In this document: piece after piece, positions 51,701 through 60,165 of the stretch | How positions within the stretch are numbered: the first letter of the stretch is position 1 | How the letters are laid out: each line of letters opens with the position of its first letter | NCBI RefSeq assembly: GCF_030252345.1 | Contig: NZ_CP126980.1 | Span: forward strand, 8,193,501-8,257,500 | DNA from: Actinoplanes oblitus | GTDB taxonomy: Bacteria; Actinomycetota; Actinomycetes; Mycobacteriales; Micromonosporaceae | Direction of reading: 5' to 3' | Length of the DNA stretch: 64,000 bases | Program-made: the position numbers and the translations under genes | Notes under the pieces: generated by a model | What the model was told of the DNA's origin: nothing | The model's database searches: none | What the model saw: the letters and a program-made list of their open reading frames with translations, nothing else

Positions 51701-53432
51701 GCGCGACATCGGCGCCGAGCCGGCGGGCCCGCTGGACGGGCCCGCGGTCGCCGAGCGGCCCGCCGTCGCCGAGCGGCCCGCGGTCGCGGAGCGGCCGGCG
51801 GCCCTGGAAAAGGCTCCCGAGAAGCCGGTGGCCCTGGAGAAGCTCCCGGAGCGGCCGGCACCGGTGCCCGCTCCCCGCCGGACCGAGGACCCGAAGATCT
51901 TCAACGAGGTCGCCGCGATGGTCGGCAAGATCAGCGCCTACCCGGCCGACATGGTCCGGCCGGACCAGTCGTTCGGCGCCGACCTGGGCTTCGACTCGAT
52001 CATGACGGCCGAGCTGATCGCCGCGGCCAAGCGCCGCTGGCCGGACCTCGAGCTGGCACCGGAGCAGGTGTTCGGCATCGCCACGGTGGGCGAGATGGCG
52101 CAGCTGCTGGCCGAGGCCCTGGGCGTCGCGGTCGCACCGGCGCCGGTCACCGCCCCGGCCGCCGCGCCGGTGCCGGAGCAGGCGCTCGTCCCGCGGGTGG
52201 ACGCCAAGCGGGCCGAGGTCGCCGACGTGACGAAGCTCCCCGAGGTCGTCCAGTTCGAGGCGCGCGGCAACATCCTGGAGAAGGTCAAGGTCGCGAACCC
52301 GTACTACATCGTGCACGACTCGGTGATCAACGCCCGGACCTCGGTGCAGGGCCGGCAGCTGATCTCCTTCTCCAGCTACAACTACCTGGGCCTGTCCGGC
52401 CACCCGATGGTCAACTACGCGGTGAAGGAGGCGGTCGAGCGGTACGGCTCCTCGGTCTCCGCCGCCCGCATCCTCTCCGGCAACCGCGCCCTGCACGACG
52501 AGCTGGACCGCGGCCTGGCCGCCCTGGTCGGCGCCGAGGACGCGATCTCGCTGCTCGGCGGCCACTCCACCAACGTCGGGATCATCGGGCACATGGTCGG
52601 CCCGGAGGACCTGATCGTGCACGACGCGCTCGCGCACGACAGCATCCTGCAGGGCTGCCGGCTCTCCGGGGCCAACCGGCAGCCGTTCCCGCACCAGGAC
52701 CTGGCCGCCCTGGACGCGCTGCTCACCCGGATCCGCGACCGGTACCGCCGGGTGCTGATCATCGTGGAGGGCGTCTACAGCATGGACGGCGACATCTGCG
52801 ACCTGCCGGCCCTGATCGCGCTGAAGAAGAAGCACGGCGCGCTGCTGATGGTCGACGAGGCGCACAGCATCGGCGTGCTCGGCGCCCGCGGCGGCGGGGT
52901 CGGCGAGCACTTCGGGGTGGACCGCGGCGACGTGGACATCTGGATGGGCACCCTGTCCAAGTCGCTGGCCAGCTGCGGCGGCTACATCGCCGGCCGGCAC
53001 GAGCTGATCGAGTACCTGCGGTACACCATGCCCGGCTTCATCTTCAGCGCCGGGATGAGCCCGCCGAACGCCGCCGCCGCGCTCGCCGCCCTGCACATCC
53101 TGCGCGAGGAGCCGCAGCGGCTGAAGGTGCTGCACGACCGGGCCGCGACCTTCCTGCGGCTGGCCAAGCAGGCCGGCCTGAACACCGGCCCGAGCGCCGG
53201 CACCCCGGTCATCCCGTGCATCACCGGTGACTCGGTGCAGGCGCTGAAGCTGGCCGACACCCTGCTCAAGAACGGGGTCAGCGCCAACCCGATCATGTAC
53301 CCGGCGGTGAAGGAGAAGCTGGCCCGGCTGCGGTTCTTCGTCACCGCCGAGCACAGCACCGAGGACATCGAGACGACAGTGGACCTGGTGGCCCGGCACC
53401 TCGACCCGGCCCGCGTGCCGCAGCCGGCCTGA
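48795..53432 (+). CDS. Single-module polyketide synthase fused to an alpha-oxoamine synthase (KS-AT-ACP-AOS)
   Basis: 1545 residues from the TTG at 48795, with GGGGA six bases upstream; a TTG at 48747 is possible. KS (about 1-450) has an intact triad: C202 in DAACSSA, H337 in HGTGT, H375 in GHTLPAAG. AT (about 550-860) has S660 in GHSVGEL. An ACP (about 1030-1110) has S1068 in GFDSIM, after a VAERPA-repeat linker. The C-terminal 400 residues are a PLP-dependent oxoamine synthase (NYLGLSGHP, DEAHSIGVLGARGGG, K1389 in TLSKSLASCGG). No KR, DH or TE is present. It should extend an acyl starter by one unit and condense it with an amino acid, releasing an amino-diketone. RedL of the undecylprodigiosin pathway uses a comparable ending. 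Confidence 0.93.
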   Translation: MDIAIVGLSCRFPGARDVVEFWANSLAAAHQFRPVPPGRWNHETFYSTNFRDTHSTYTDRVAFLDEVEKFAALHHRIPPRRAKAMDPQHRLLVDLAREAVQDAGWERRPFDRSTTGVFVGLSTADYKDMTGARLTASMLADGSLSPNANDPELLAAIAEAAKAAIDPPQSFSMAGSLLNMAPATVSELLDLGGPSFAVDAACSSALVAMHEAVNHLRTGSCSAALVGGVFVNLTPSALVGFSRVGALSPAGVCRPFDARADGFVLGEGGSLAVLRPLDDALEAGDRIYAVLNGIGTANDGKGAGPMTPRAEGQEAAMRAAYRDARIEPGAIDFLEAHGTGTTVGDKVEVEAIRRLRVKSADRPCYLSSGKAIIGHTLPAAGAAGVLRTALALHHRTVPPQPAVAAHPELPLAEAGLAIATEPAAWTPPPDDRRRAAVSSFGFGGTNVHAVLSEAPEPESDGEDADGARPWVVLLTADGGELLASYAKRLSGLVAADPALTPAAVARTMASRRLLGARLAVMCRTRTELADRLATAARELAAGATGRLAPGVYAGTAPLTPEQRSLAFLYPGQGSLRPGVLRDLVARFPALAEHVRPLADRVDERTGAPVTDLLCDTPGPGAEEQVSATRICQPGLGVAGIGMTQLLAELGVTPQVTLGHSVGELAAAVAAGALTPDDGIDFLIERGAAVTSGEEPAPGTMAAVRIDAAGFEQLRVGIAGVWAGCYNHPTQIVASGHRDAVGRLVDRCRARDVPVAPLRVSHAFHSPLMSEVDTRVAAHVAELPVRKPIRTLISSVDPAAPADPETLRALWSRQGSAPVLFRDAVDAAVTAGAKILVQVSAGDALLGMAAQTPSARGLDSIALMPAEPDDGYALLEGLGRLAVAGVPVDLTPLFEGLGVPLATLPPSPLATQHYSIRRTEKKAEAARFVRKHEIPSPAVREAQPAAVTRNGAPIPVNDVISLLREQLAVLRDIGAEPAGPLDGPAVAERPAVAERPAVAERPAALEKAPEKPVALEKLPERPAPVPAPRRTEDPKIFNEVAAMVGKISAYPADMVRPDQSFGADLGFDSIMTAELIAAAKRRWPDLELAPEQVFGIATVGEMAQLLAEALGVAVAPAPVTAPAAAPVPEQALVPRVDAKRAEVADVTKLPEVVQFEARGNILEKVKVANPYYIVHDSVINARTSVQGRQLISFSSYNYLGLSGHPMVNYAVKEAVERYGSSVSAARILSGNRALHDELDRGLAALVGAEDAISLLGGHSTNVGIIGHMVGPEDLIVHDALAHDSILQGCRLSGANRQPFPHQDLAALDALLTRIRDRYRRVLIIVEGVYSMDGDICDLPALIALKKKHGALLMVDEAHSIGVLGARGGGVGEHFGVDRGDVDIWMGTLSKSLASCGGYIAGRHELIEYLRYTMPGFIFSAGMSPPNAAAALAALHILREEPQRLKVLHDRAATFLRLAKQAGLNTGPSAGTPVIPCITGDSVQALKLADTLLKNGVSANPIMYPAVKEKLARLRFFVTAEHSTEDIETTVDLVARHLDPARVPQPA

Positions 53433-53446
53433 GAGCGCCACCGGCG

Positions 53447-55669
53447 ATGACCTCTCTGACTACCAAGCCGCCCCGGGCCGGGGAAGACCAGCCGGTCGCC
53501 CCCGGCCCGGTGGTCCGGCTCACCACCCGCCGCCCCAAGCTCGTCCTGTTCCTCGCGTTGCTGCTGGCCGGGCTGGCGGTGGCGTTCAGCGGTGACGTGG
53601 TGACGGCGTTGAAGACCGGCGGCTTCGACGACCCGGACTCCGATTCGGTACGCGGCCGGCAGGTCCTCTCCGAGCGCTTCCGCACCGCGGACCCGAACCT
53701 CGTGGTGCTGATCGGCAAGCCGGGCGGCAGCGTCGACGACCCGGACGTGCGGGCCACCGCGCAGACCGTCACCCAGCGGCTCAGCGCCGCCGACGGCGTG
53801 ACGGTCGCCGGGTCGTACTGGGCCGACCACCTGCCGCAGCTGGCCAGCCGGGCCGGTGACAAGGGCATGATCCTGGTCCACGTGGACGGGGACGAGGACG
53901 GCAGCGCGGACCGCGCCCGCACCCTGCACGACGAACTCGCCGCCGACGGGCCGGTAGCCGTCTCGTTCGGCGGGTTCACGCAGATCAACAACGACATCAA
54001 CGAGCAGGTGACGAAGGATCTGGCGACCGCCGAGTCGATCGCCATCCCGATCACCCTGGTGCTGTTGCTGCTGGTCTTCGGCACGGTCGGGGCGGCCGGG
54101 GCGCCACTGCTGATCGGCATCTTCTCGATCGTCGGCACGCTCGGGGCGCTGCGGCTGCTGGCCGCGATCACCGACGTGTCGGTCTTCTCGGTGAACATGG
54201 CGACAGCGCTGGGCCTCGGCCTGGCGGTGGACTACAGCCTGCTCTTCGTCTCCCGGTACCGGGAGGAACGGACCAGGTCCGCGGACCTGGCGGCAGCGCT
54301 GGGCGCCACCATGCGGACGGCCGGCCGCACCATCCTGTTCAGCGCCGCGACCGTGGCGGTGGCGCTGTGCAGCCTGCTCGTCTTCCCGCAGTACTTCCTG
54401 CGGTCGTTCGCCTTCGCCGGCATCGCCGTGGTGCTCACCACCGTCGGCGCCGCGCTGTTCGTGCTGCCCGCCCTGCTCACCGTGCTCGGGCACCGGATCG
54501 ACAGGTGGGCGCTGTGGCGGCCCCGTCCCGAGCGTCCCGCGTTCTGGGGCCGGTTCGCCGCGTTCGTGCTGCGCCGCCCGGTGCTCACCGCGGCCCCGGT
54601 GATCCTGGTCCTGGTCGTCCTGGCGCTGCCCTTCGGCCACGTGCGGTTCGGCGTGGCCGACGACCGGGTGCTGCCCCGGGAGGCGGAGAGCCGGGTCGTG
54701 GCGGACGTCGTCCGGACCGAGTTCGCCGACACCGGCAGCGGCGCCACAGTGGTGGTCGCCGAGCACTGGGGTACCGGGACGGACGCCCGGATCCGGGTCG
54801 CCGACTACGCCGCCCGGCTCTCCGAGGTGCCGGGCGTGACCCGGGTGGACAGCATGGTCGGCACCTACCAGCACGGGGTGATCGTGGTCGCCCCCGGGCA
54901 CCCGGACCCACGCTTCGTGGCCGGCGACGCCACCTGGTTCTCGGTGGTCAGCGAGGTGGAGCCGTACTCCGGTGCGGGCGCCGACCTGGCCCGCGGGATC
55001 CGCGCGGTGCCGGTGCCGAGCGAGGTGCCGGTGCTGGTCACCGGCCCGGCCGCGCAGCTGGTGGACATCACCGGCTCGATCGGGTCCCGCCTGCCGATCG
55101 CCGCGATCCTGATCGCGGTCAGCACGTTCGTGCTGCTCTTCCTGCTCACCGGCAGCGTGCTGCTGCCGCTGAAGGCGCTGCTGCTGAACACGCTGACGAT
55201 GGGCGCGGTGTTCGGCGTGGCGGTCTGGGTGTTCCAGGACGGGCACCTGTCGGACCTGCTCGGGCAGACCGGGGCGCCGCTCGCGGTGGCCATCCCGGTG
55301 CTGCTGTTCTGCGTGGCGTTCGGCCTCTCCATGGACTACGAGGTGTTCGTGCTGTCCCGGGTGATCGAGCGGCACGAGCAGGGCGCCGACCTGCACACCG
55401 CGGTGGTCGAGGGGATGTCCCGCAGTGTCCGGGTGATCAGCGCGGCGGCCGGCATCCTGTCGGTGTCGTTCCTGGCCATGCTCTCGTCCGGGGTGTCGCT
55501 GATCCAGTTCTTCGGCCTCTGCGCCAGCCTGGCGATCATCCTAGACGCGCTGCTGGTCCGGCCGGTCCTGGTGCCGGCGTTCATGCGGGCGGCCGGGCGG
55601 TGGAACTGGTGGGCGCCGGGCCCGCTGCGGGCCGTGCACACCCGGCTCGGGCTGCGCGAGAACGGCTGA
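53447..55669 (+). CDS. MMPL/RND-family lipid transporter
   Basis: 740 residues, 14 bases after the PKS gene and therefore in its operon. It has the twelve-span MMPL plan in two halves: a first span, an outer loop, then a block of spans containing GLGLAVDYSLLFVSRYREER, and a second half with GLSMDYEVFVLSRVIERHEQ. The GxxxDY motifs carry the proton-relay Asp-Tyr pairs. MMPL proteins export complex lipids such as mycolate or phthiocerol esters. In this operon it should export the product of the PKS-oxoamine synthase. A 14-bp hairpin ends the operon. Confidence 0.92.
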   Translation: MTSLTTKPPRAGEDQPVAPGPVVRLTTRRPKLVLFLALLLAGLAVAFSGDVVTALKTGGFDDPDSDSVRGRQVLSERFRTADPNLVVLIGKPGGSVDDPDVRATAQTVTQRLSAADGVTVAGSYWADHLPQLASRAGDKGMILVHVDGDEDGSADRARTLHDELAADGPVAVSFGGFTQINNDINEQVTKDLATAESIAIPITLVLLLLVFGTVGAAGAPLLIGIFSIVGTLGALRLLAAITDVSVFSVNMATALGLGLAVDYSLLFVSRYREERTRSADLAAALGATMRTAGRTILFSAATVAVALCSLLVFPQYFLRSFAFAGIAVVLTTVGAALFVLPALLTVLGHRIDRWALWRPRPERPAFWGRFAAFVLRRPVLTAAPVILVLVVLALPFGHVRFGVADDRVLPREAESRVVADVVRTEFADTGSGATVVVAEHWGTGTDARIRVADYAARLSEVPGVTRVDSMVGTYQHGVIVVAPGHPDPRFVAGDATWFSVVSEVEPYSGAGADLARGIRAVPVPSEVPVLVTGPAAQLVDITGSIGSRLPIAAILIAVSTFVLLFLLTGSVLLPLKALLLNTLTMGAVFGVAVWVFQDGHLSDLLGQTGAPLAVAIPVLLFCVAFGLSMDYEVFVLSRVIERHEQGADLHTAVVEGMSRSVRVISAAAGILSVSFLAMLSSGVSLIQFFGLCASLAIILDALLVRPVLVPAFMRAAGRWNWWAPGPLRAVHTRLGLRENG

Positions 55670-55684
55670 TCTTTTGTACCGATT

Positions 55685-55716
55685 CGGCGGCGCGCGGCGA
55701 TGGCCGCGCGCCGCCG
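55685..55716 (+). terminator. Terminator of the PKS-MMPL operon
   Basis: A 14-bp perfect GC stem (CGGCGGCGCGCGGC with its complement) and a GATG loop lie 16 bases after the transporter stop. It marks the end of the two-gene operon and separates it from the lipid genes beyond. Confidence 0.88.
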
Positions 55717-55810
55717 TACGGGTATCCTGGACCGACAATCGACTACCCGTTCACGCCACTTCGGTGACCCCTGGCCGCAAGCGCGGGGCCACTTGGCGTT
55801 TCCACACATT

Positions 55811-55821
55811 TAGGGTCTAGA
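55811..55821 (+). promoter_or_regulatory. -10 box of a leaderless transcript
   Basis: TAGGGT at 55811-55816 lies five bases before the GTG of the phosphatidyltransferase gene. The distance fits transcription starting at the start codon. No clear -35 box is seen. Confidence 0.5.
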
Positions 55822-56715
55822 GTGCCGCCCGTGAAGGTGACCTTGCAGGAAATCCGGGAGCGCACCTACAAGCCGATCGACGCGTGGTGGACCGTGCTCC
55901 TGGTCGACCCGCTGGCATCCCGGCTGGTGCGTATCGTGGCCCCGTACCGGTGGATCACGCCCAACGTGCTGACCTTGATCGCGACCATCATCGGCGCCGG
56001 CGCCATGGTCAGTTTCGCACAGGGCGACCAGCAGTGGCTGATCGTCGGCGCCATCCTGTTCCACCTCAGCTTCGTCGTCGACTGCATGGACGGCAAGGTC
56101 GCCCGGCTGAACGGGACCGGCACGATCTTCGGCCAGTGGCTGGACTTCGTCCTCGACCGGGTCCGGGTCTTCTTCTGCGCGCTCACCCTGTTCGGCGGGC
56201 AGTACGCGCAGCACCACGACGTCAAGTACCTCTGGCTGATGTCCGTCGCGATCTTCCTGGACCTGGTCCGTTACCTGAACGGCAGCCAGGTCGCCAAGGT
56301 CCGCCGCGGGATGACCGACAAGCTGGACTCGCTCAAGTTCCCGCTGGAGCTGCACCCGGAGCCGGCCCAAGACATGTCCGAGCCGGGCGACGAGGCCGCC
56401 GAGGAGAACCCGGAGCCGGTCGCCGGCGGCCGCCCGGCCTCGCTGAAGAGCCGCGTCGCGGCGTACCTCAAGCGCAACCGGATCCGCACCCACCTGTTCA
56501 GCGGCATCGAGTACGAGATGTTCGTCTACATCCTGGCCCCGCTGACCGGCCTGATCTTCCCGATCACCATCTTCTCGGGCGCGGCGATGCTCGCCTTCGA
56601 GTTCTTCCTGATCTACAAGCTGTACCGGACCGCCAAGGCGTACCCGGCGAAGCTGGCGGCCGCCCAGCAGAAGTTCGACGCGTACCAGGAGGGCCGCGTC
56701 GGCACCACCGTCTGA
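55822..56715 (+). CDS. CDP-alcohol phosphatidyltransferase
   Basis: 297 residues from the GTG at 55822 (a second GTG at 55831 is possible). The family signature D-x2-DG-x2-AR-x8-G-x3-D-x3-D is complete in DCMDGKVARLNGTGTIFGQW followed by LDFVLDR. About six membrane spans are visible, split by a long charged insert (LELHPEPAQDMSEPGDEAAE) in the second half. The enzyme joins a CDP-activated diacylglycerol (or other alcohol) with an acceptor alcohol to make phospholipid head groups; the acceptor cannot be read from sequence. It has its own promoter and terminator, so a link to the PKS operon is only by position. Confidence 0.88.
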   Translation: MPPVKVTLQEIRERTYKPIDAWWTVLLVDPLASRLVRIVAPYRWITPNVLTLIATIIGAGAMVSFAQGDQQWLIVGAILFHLSFVVDCMDGKVARLNGTGTIFGQWLDFVLDRVRVFFCALTLFGGQYAQHHDVKYLWLMSVAIFLDLVRYLNGSQVAKVRRGMTDKLDSLKFPLELHPEPAQDMSEPGDEAAEENPEPVAGGRPASLKSRVAAYLKRNRIRTHLFSGIEYEMFVYILAPLTGLIFPITIFSGAAMLAFEFFLIYKLYRTAKAYPAKLAAAQQKFDAYQEGRVGTTV

Positions 56716-56734
56716 GCCACTCGTTCCGCACGCG

Positions 56735-56761
56735 ACGCCCCGGCGGTTTTCGCCGGGGCGT
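56735..56761. terminator. Terminator after the phosphatidyltransferase gene
   Basis: An 11-bp perfect stem ACGCCCCGGCG / CGCCGGGGCGT with a GTTTT loop lies 19 bases after the stop. Confidence 0.85.
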
Positions 56762-56796
56762 TCCGTCGTTCCGGGGCGCGGCGCAGAATGGCAGTC

Positions 56797-58476
56797 ATGG
56801 TCGAGAACGAGGCTCACGTCACCTTCCGCCGCGCCCGGGACTTCCTGCTCGACCATCGCGAGGACTACTCGGGCGCCTACGACGGCTTCGCTTGGCCCCG
56901 GCTCGACCGGTTCAACTGGGCGCTGGACTGGTTCGACGTGATCGCCGCCGGCAACGACAACCCGGCGCTGTGGATCGTCGAGGAGGACGGCAGCGAGCAG
57001 CGGCTCTCCTTCGCCGAGCTGTCCGAGCGCTCCAACCGGGTGGCGAACTGGCTGCGCGAGCAGGGGGTGCGCCGCGGTGACCGGATCGTGGTGATGCTCG
57101 GCAACCAGGTCGAGCTCTGGGAGACGGTGCTCGCCGGGATCAAGCTGGGCGCGGTGCTGATCCCGGCCACGCCGCTGCTCGGCCCGGCCGACGCCGCGGC
57201 CCGGGTGAGCCGGGGCGGCGCCCGGCACGTGATCGCGACGGCCGCCGCCACCGGCAAGTTCGACCAGGTGGATCCGGCGGTCACCCGGATCGCGGTCGGC
57301 TCGGCACCGGGTTGGCTCGATTTCGGTACGGCCTACGCGTCCAGCCCCGGCTTCACCCCGGACGGCGTGACCCGGGCCGGCGACACGCTGCTGCTCTACT
57401 TCACCTCGGGGACCACCGCCCAGCCCAAACTGGTCGAGCACACCCACGAGTCGTACCCGGTGGGGCACCTCTCGACGATGTACTGGATCGGCCTGCGCCC
57501 CGGCGACGTGCACCTGAACATCTCGTCCCCCGGCTGGGCCAAGCACGCCTGGAGCAACGTCTTCGCCCCGTGGAACGCGCAGGCCTGCGTGTTCATCGTG
57601 AACTACGCCCGGTTCGACGCGGGCCGGCTGATGGCCGCGATGCAGCGCTGCGGGGTGACCAGCTTCTGCGCGCCGCCGACCGTGTGGCGGATGCTGATCC
57701 AGGCCGACCTGACCGAGCTGAAGACGCCGCCGCGGGTCGCCGTCGGGGCCGGCGAGCCGCTCAACCCTGAGGTGATCGAGCAGGTCGCGGCCGCGTGGGG
57801 GGTGACCATCCGGGACGGGTTCGGGCAGACCGAGACGTCGGTGCAGATCGCCAACACGCCGGGCCAGCCGGTCAAGGCCGGCTCGATGGGCCGGCCGGTG
57901 CCGGGCTTCCGGATCGCGCTGCTCGATCCGATCACCGGGGCGCGGGCGCGGGAGGGCGAGATCTGCGTGGCGATGGAGCCGCGGCCGGTCGGGCTGATGG
58001 TCGGCTACCACGGCGACCCGGAGCTGACCGCCGAGCGGATGGCCGGCGGTTACTACCACACCGGCGACGTGGCGTCGGTCGACGCGGACGGCTACATCAC
58101 CTACGTGGGGCGTACCGACGACGTGTTCAAGGCCTCCGACTACCGGATCTCGCCGTTCGAGCTGGAGAGCGTGCTGATCGAGCACGAGGCGGTGGTGGAG
58201 GCCGCCGTGGTGCCCTCGCCCGACCCGGTGCGGCTCGCGGTGCCGAAGGCGTACGTGCTGCTCGCCGAGGGCTGGCCGGCGGACGAGGCGACCGCGGCGT
58301 CGATCTTCGCGCACGCCCGGGAGCACATGCCGCCGTACGCCCGGATCCGCCGCCTGGAGTTCGCCGAGCTGCCCAAGACGATCTCCGGCAAGATCCGGCG
58401 GGTCGAGCTGCGCGGCGCCGAGCTGGACAAGCACGCCGATCCGGCGGCCACCCCGCCGGGCGAGTTCACCGGCTGA
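56797..58476 (+). CDS. Medium-chain acyl-CoA synthetase-like AMP-forming ligase
   Basis: 559 residues from the ATG at 56797, chosen because CAGAAT seven bases upstream may be a -10 box; ATG 56788 is three codons longer. It is an adenylate-forming enzyme with LLLYFTSGTTAQPKLVEHTH (phosphate loop), RDGFGQTETSVQIANTPG, YYHTGDVASVDADGYITYVG, RTDDVFKASDYRISPFELE and the C-terminal catalytic Lys in PKTISGKIRRVELR. The N terminus RLDRFNWALDWFDVIAAGND is typical of the medium-chain (MACS) subfamily. It activates a carboxylic acid as CoA thioester. It could supply the acyl starter of the PKS, but it has its own promoter. Confidence 0.9.
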   Translation: MVENEAHVTFRRARDFLLDHREDYSGAYDGFAWPRLDRFNWALDWFDVIAAGNDNPALWIVEEDGSEQRLSFAELSERSNRVANWLREQGVRRGDRIVVMLGNQVELWETVLAGIKLGAVLIPATPLLGPADAAARVSRGGARHVIATAAATGKFDQVDPAVTRIAVGSAPGWLDFGTAYASSPGFTPDGVTRAGDTLLLYFTSGTTAQPKLVEHTHESYPVGHLSTMYWIGLRPGDVHLNISSPGWAKHAWSNVFAPWNAQACVFIVNYARFDAGRLMAAMQRCGVTSFCAPPTVWRMLIQADLTELKTPPRVAVGAGEPLNPEVIEQVAAAWGVTIRDGFGQTETSVQIANTPGQPVKAGSMGRPVPGFRIALLDPITGARAREGEICVAMEPRPVGLMVGYHGDPELTAERMAGGYYHTGDVASVDADGYITYVGRTDDVFKASDYRISPFELESVLIEHEAVVEAAVVPSPDPVRLAVPKAYVLLAEGWPADEATAASIFAHAREHMPPYARIRRLEFAELPKTISGKIRRVELRGAELDKHADPAATPPGEFTG

Positions 58477-58485
58477 GCCACCGGA

Positions 58486-58497
58486 TATCTTTGCCGG
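58486..58497 (+). promoter_or_regulatory. -10 box of a leaderless transcript
   Basis: TATCTT at 58486-58491 lies six bases before the ATG of the glycosyltransferase gene, overlapping the gap of 21 bases after the ligase. Fits a leaderless mRNA. Confidence 0.5.
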
Positions 58498-60120
58498 ATG
58501 CCGCGACGCCGTCTGTTCTACCTGCTCGCCGTCGTCGCGATGATCGGGCAGATGGCGTTCGCCATGGTCACCACGGCGACCCAGCAGACCCCGACCATCG
58601 ACGAGCCGGTGTACGTCGCGACCGCCGAGGTCTACGCCCAGCAGCACAGCCTGCGGTACAACCCGGAGCATCCGCCGCTCGGCAAGCTGATCCTGGCCAC
58701 CGGGCTGGCGTTCGGCGGGGCGCACCGGCTGGACCCGGCGTTCTCCGGGAGTCAGACAGCGCTCGGGCGGCACCTGCTCTACGAGAGCGGGAACAACCCG
58801 TTCCGGCTGCTGGTCGCCGCCCGGCTGCCGGTCATCCTGCTCACGTGCCTGTTCGGGCTGGTGGTGCTGGCGTTCGGGCGGGACCTGGCCGGGCCGGTGG
58901 GCGGGTTGATCGCGCTCGGGCTCTACACGTTCTCCCCGGACGTGATCGCGCACGGGTCGCTGGCCACCCTCGACGTGCCGGCGGCCGGGCTGCTGCTGAC
59001 GGCGTGCTGGCTGGTGTGGCGGGGACGGGACCGGCCGTACCGTTATCTCCCCCTGGCCGGGCTGGCCCTGGGCGGGGCGCTGGCCACCAGGGCGAGCGCG
59101 CTTCCCGCCGTACCGTTGATCGTCGGGTTGGCGGCCCTGTCCATGTGGCATGCGCGACGGACCCGCCCGCCCCTGCTGCCGACGCCGCTCCGGCGGCGTC
59201 TGGTGGCCGGCGCCGGGGCCCTGGTGGTCACCGGGCTGATCGCGGTGGCCGTGGTCTGGGTGGTCTACCTGATCGTGGACCCGCGGCTGCGCTGGACCAC
59301 CCCGGCCGGGCTGCCGCACCCCGGCGGGCTCAAGGGGCTGGCCGTGGAGTGGTTGCCGGTCCCGCGCGCCTACCGGGACGGGCTGCTGATGCAGTTCCAG
59401 TTCGAGCGGCAGACGTTCAACGGTTTCCTGCTCGGACGGCCCTACCGCGGCAACCTCTGGTACTACCTGCCGGCCGCGCTGCTGATCAAGACACCGCTGG
59501 GGATGCTGGCGCTCTGGGTGGCCGGGGTGCTGACCATGCTGGTGCTCCCCCGGCTGCGGGCCGCCGCGCTCTACGTGCTGCCGATCTCGGCCGTGCTGCT
59601 GCTGGTCGCGATGACCGGCGCCCGTGATTACGGCACCCGGTACGCGATCTTCCTGCCGCTCTTCCTGGCCGTCGCGGCGGGCACGGTGGCGCTGCTCAGG
59701 ATCCGCTTCGCGGTGCCGGTGGCGGCGCTCCTGGTACTGGTGACGGCGGTCAGCTCACTGCGCACCTTTCCGTACTATCTGCCCTACTCCAACGAGGCGT
59801 TCGGCGGTACCGCCAACACCCACCGCAACCTGCACGACTCGAACGTCGACTGGGGACAGGACCTGGCGCGGCTGTCCCGGAAGCTGAGAACCGACTACCC
59901 GGGTCAGCCGGTCTGGCTGATCTACAAGGGCAGTGGCGTGCCGGCCTACTACGGGATCACCGCGGCCGATCCGTACTCGGTGCCGTTCGACCGGGTGCAC
60001 GGCATCCTGGTGGTGTCCGACTCCCGGGTCGCGCTGGCCTCGCCCAAGCTGAAACAGCTTCTCGACACCAGCACACCAATCGACCAAGTCGGATATTCCA
60101 TGACGATTTACAAGCGATAA
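58498..60120 (+). CDS. GT39-like (GT-C) polyprenol-dependent glycosyltransferase
   Basis: 540 residues with about eleven membrane spans. The first outer loop carries the acidic and His motifs of GT-C enzymes of the protein-O-mannosyltransferase/ArnT kind: TPTIDEPVYVATAEVYAQQH and YNPEHPPLGKL. Later loops have GRPYRGNLWYYLPAALLIKT, MTGARDYGTRYAIFLPLF and NVDWGQDLARLSRKL. Such enzymes move a sugar from a polyprenyl-phosphate donor onto lipids or proteins outside the membrane. The acceptor is not known. It begins 21 bases after the acyl-CoA synthetase but has its own -10 box. Confidence 0.85.
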   Translation: MPRRRLFYLLAVVAMIGQMAFAMVTTATQQTPTIDEPVYVATAEVYAQQHSLRYNPEHPPLGKLILATGLAFGGAHRLDPAFSGSQTALGRHLLYESGNNPFRLLVAARLPVILLTCLFGLVVLAFGRDLAGPVGGLIALGLYTFSPDVIAHGSLATLDVPAAGLLLTACWLVWRGRDRPYRYLPLAGLALGGALATRASALPAVPLIVGLAALSMWHARRTRPPLLPTPLRRRLVAGAGALVVTGLIAVAVVWVVYLIVDPRLRWTTPAGLPHPGGLKGLAVEWLPVPRAYRDGLLMQFQFERQTFNGFLLGRPYRGNLWYYLPAALLIKTPLGMLALWVAGVLTMLVLPRLRAAALYVLPISAVLLLVAMTGARDYGTRYAIFLPLFLAVAAGTVALLRIRFAVPVAALLVLVTAVSSLRTFPYYLPYSNEAFGGTANTHRNLHDSNVDWGQDLARLSRKLRTDYPGQPVWLIYKGSGVPAYYGITAADPYSVPFDRVHGILVVSDSRVALASPKLKQLLDTSTPIDQVGYSMTIYKR

Positions 60121-60136
60121 AATTCGGGTCTGGTGG

Positions 60137-60165
60137 TTACCGGCCGGTAATGCTTAGGTGATGCG
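60137..60165 (+). promoter_or_regulatory. Palindromic operator and leaderless promoter of the GMC oxidoreductase gene
   Basis: TTACCGGCCGGTAA (60137-60150) is a perfect 14-bp palindrome directly upstream of TTAGGT/TAGGTG (60154-60160). The ATG at 60166 follows five to six bases later. The palindrome covers the -35/-10 spacer, a classic TetR-type repression position; the TTACCG..CGGTAA form is also TetR-like. No TetR gene is in the window. Confidence 0.6.

Noticed and set aside
55810..59319. 1169-residue minus-strand frame
   Set aside because: It runs opposite to three clear genes and two terminators; composition is that of an antisense shadow.
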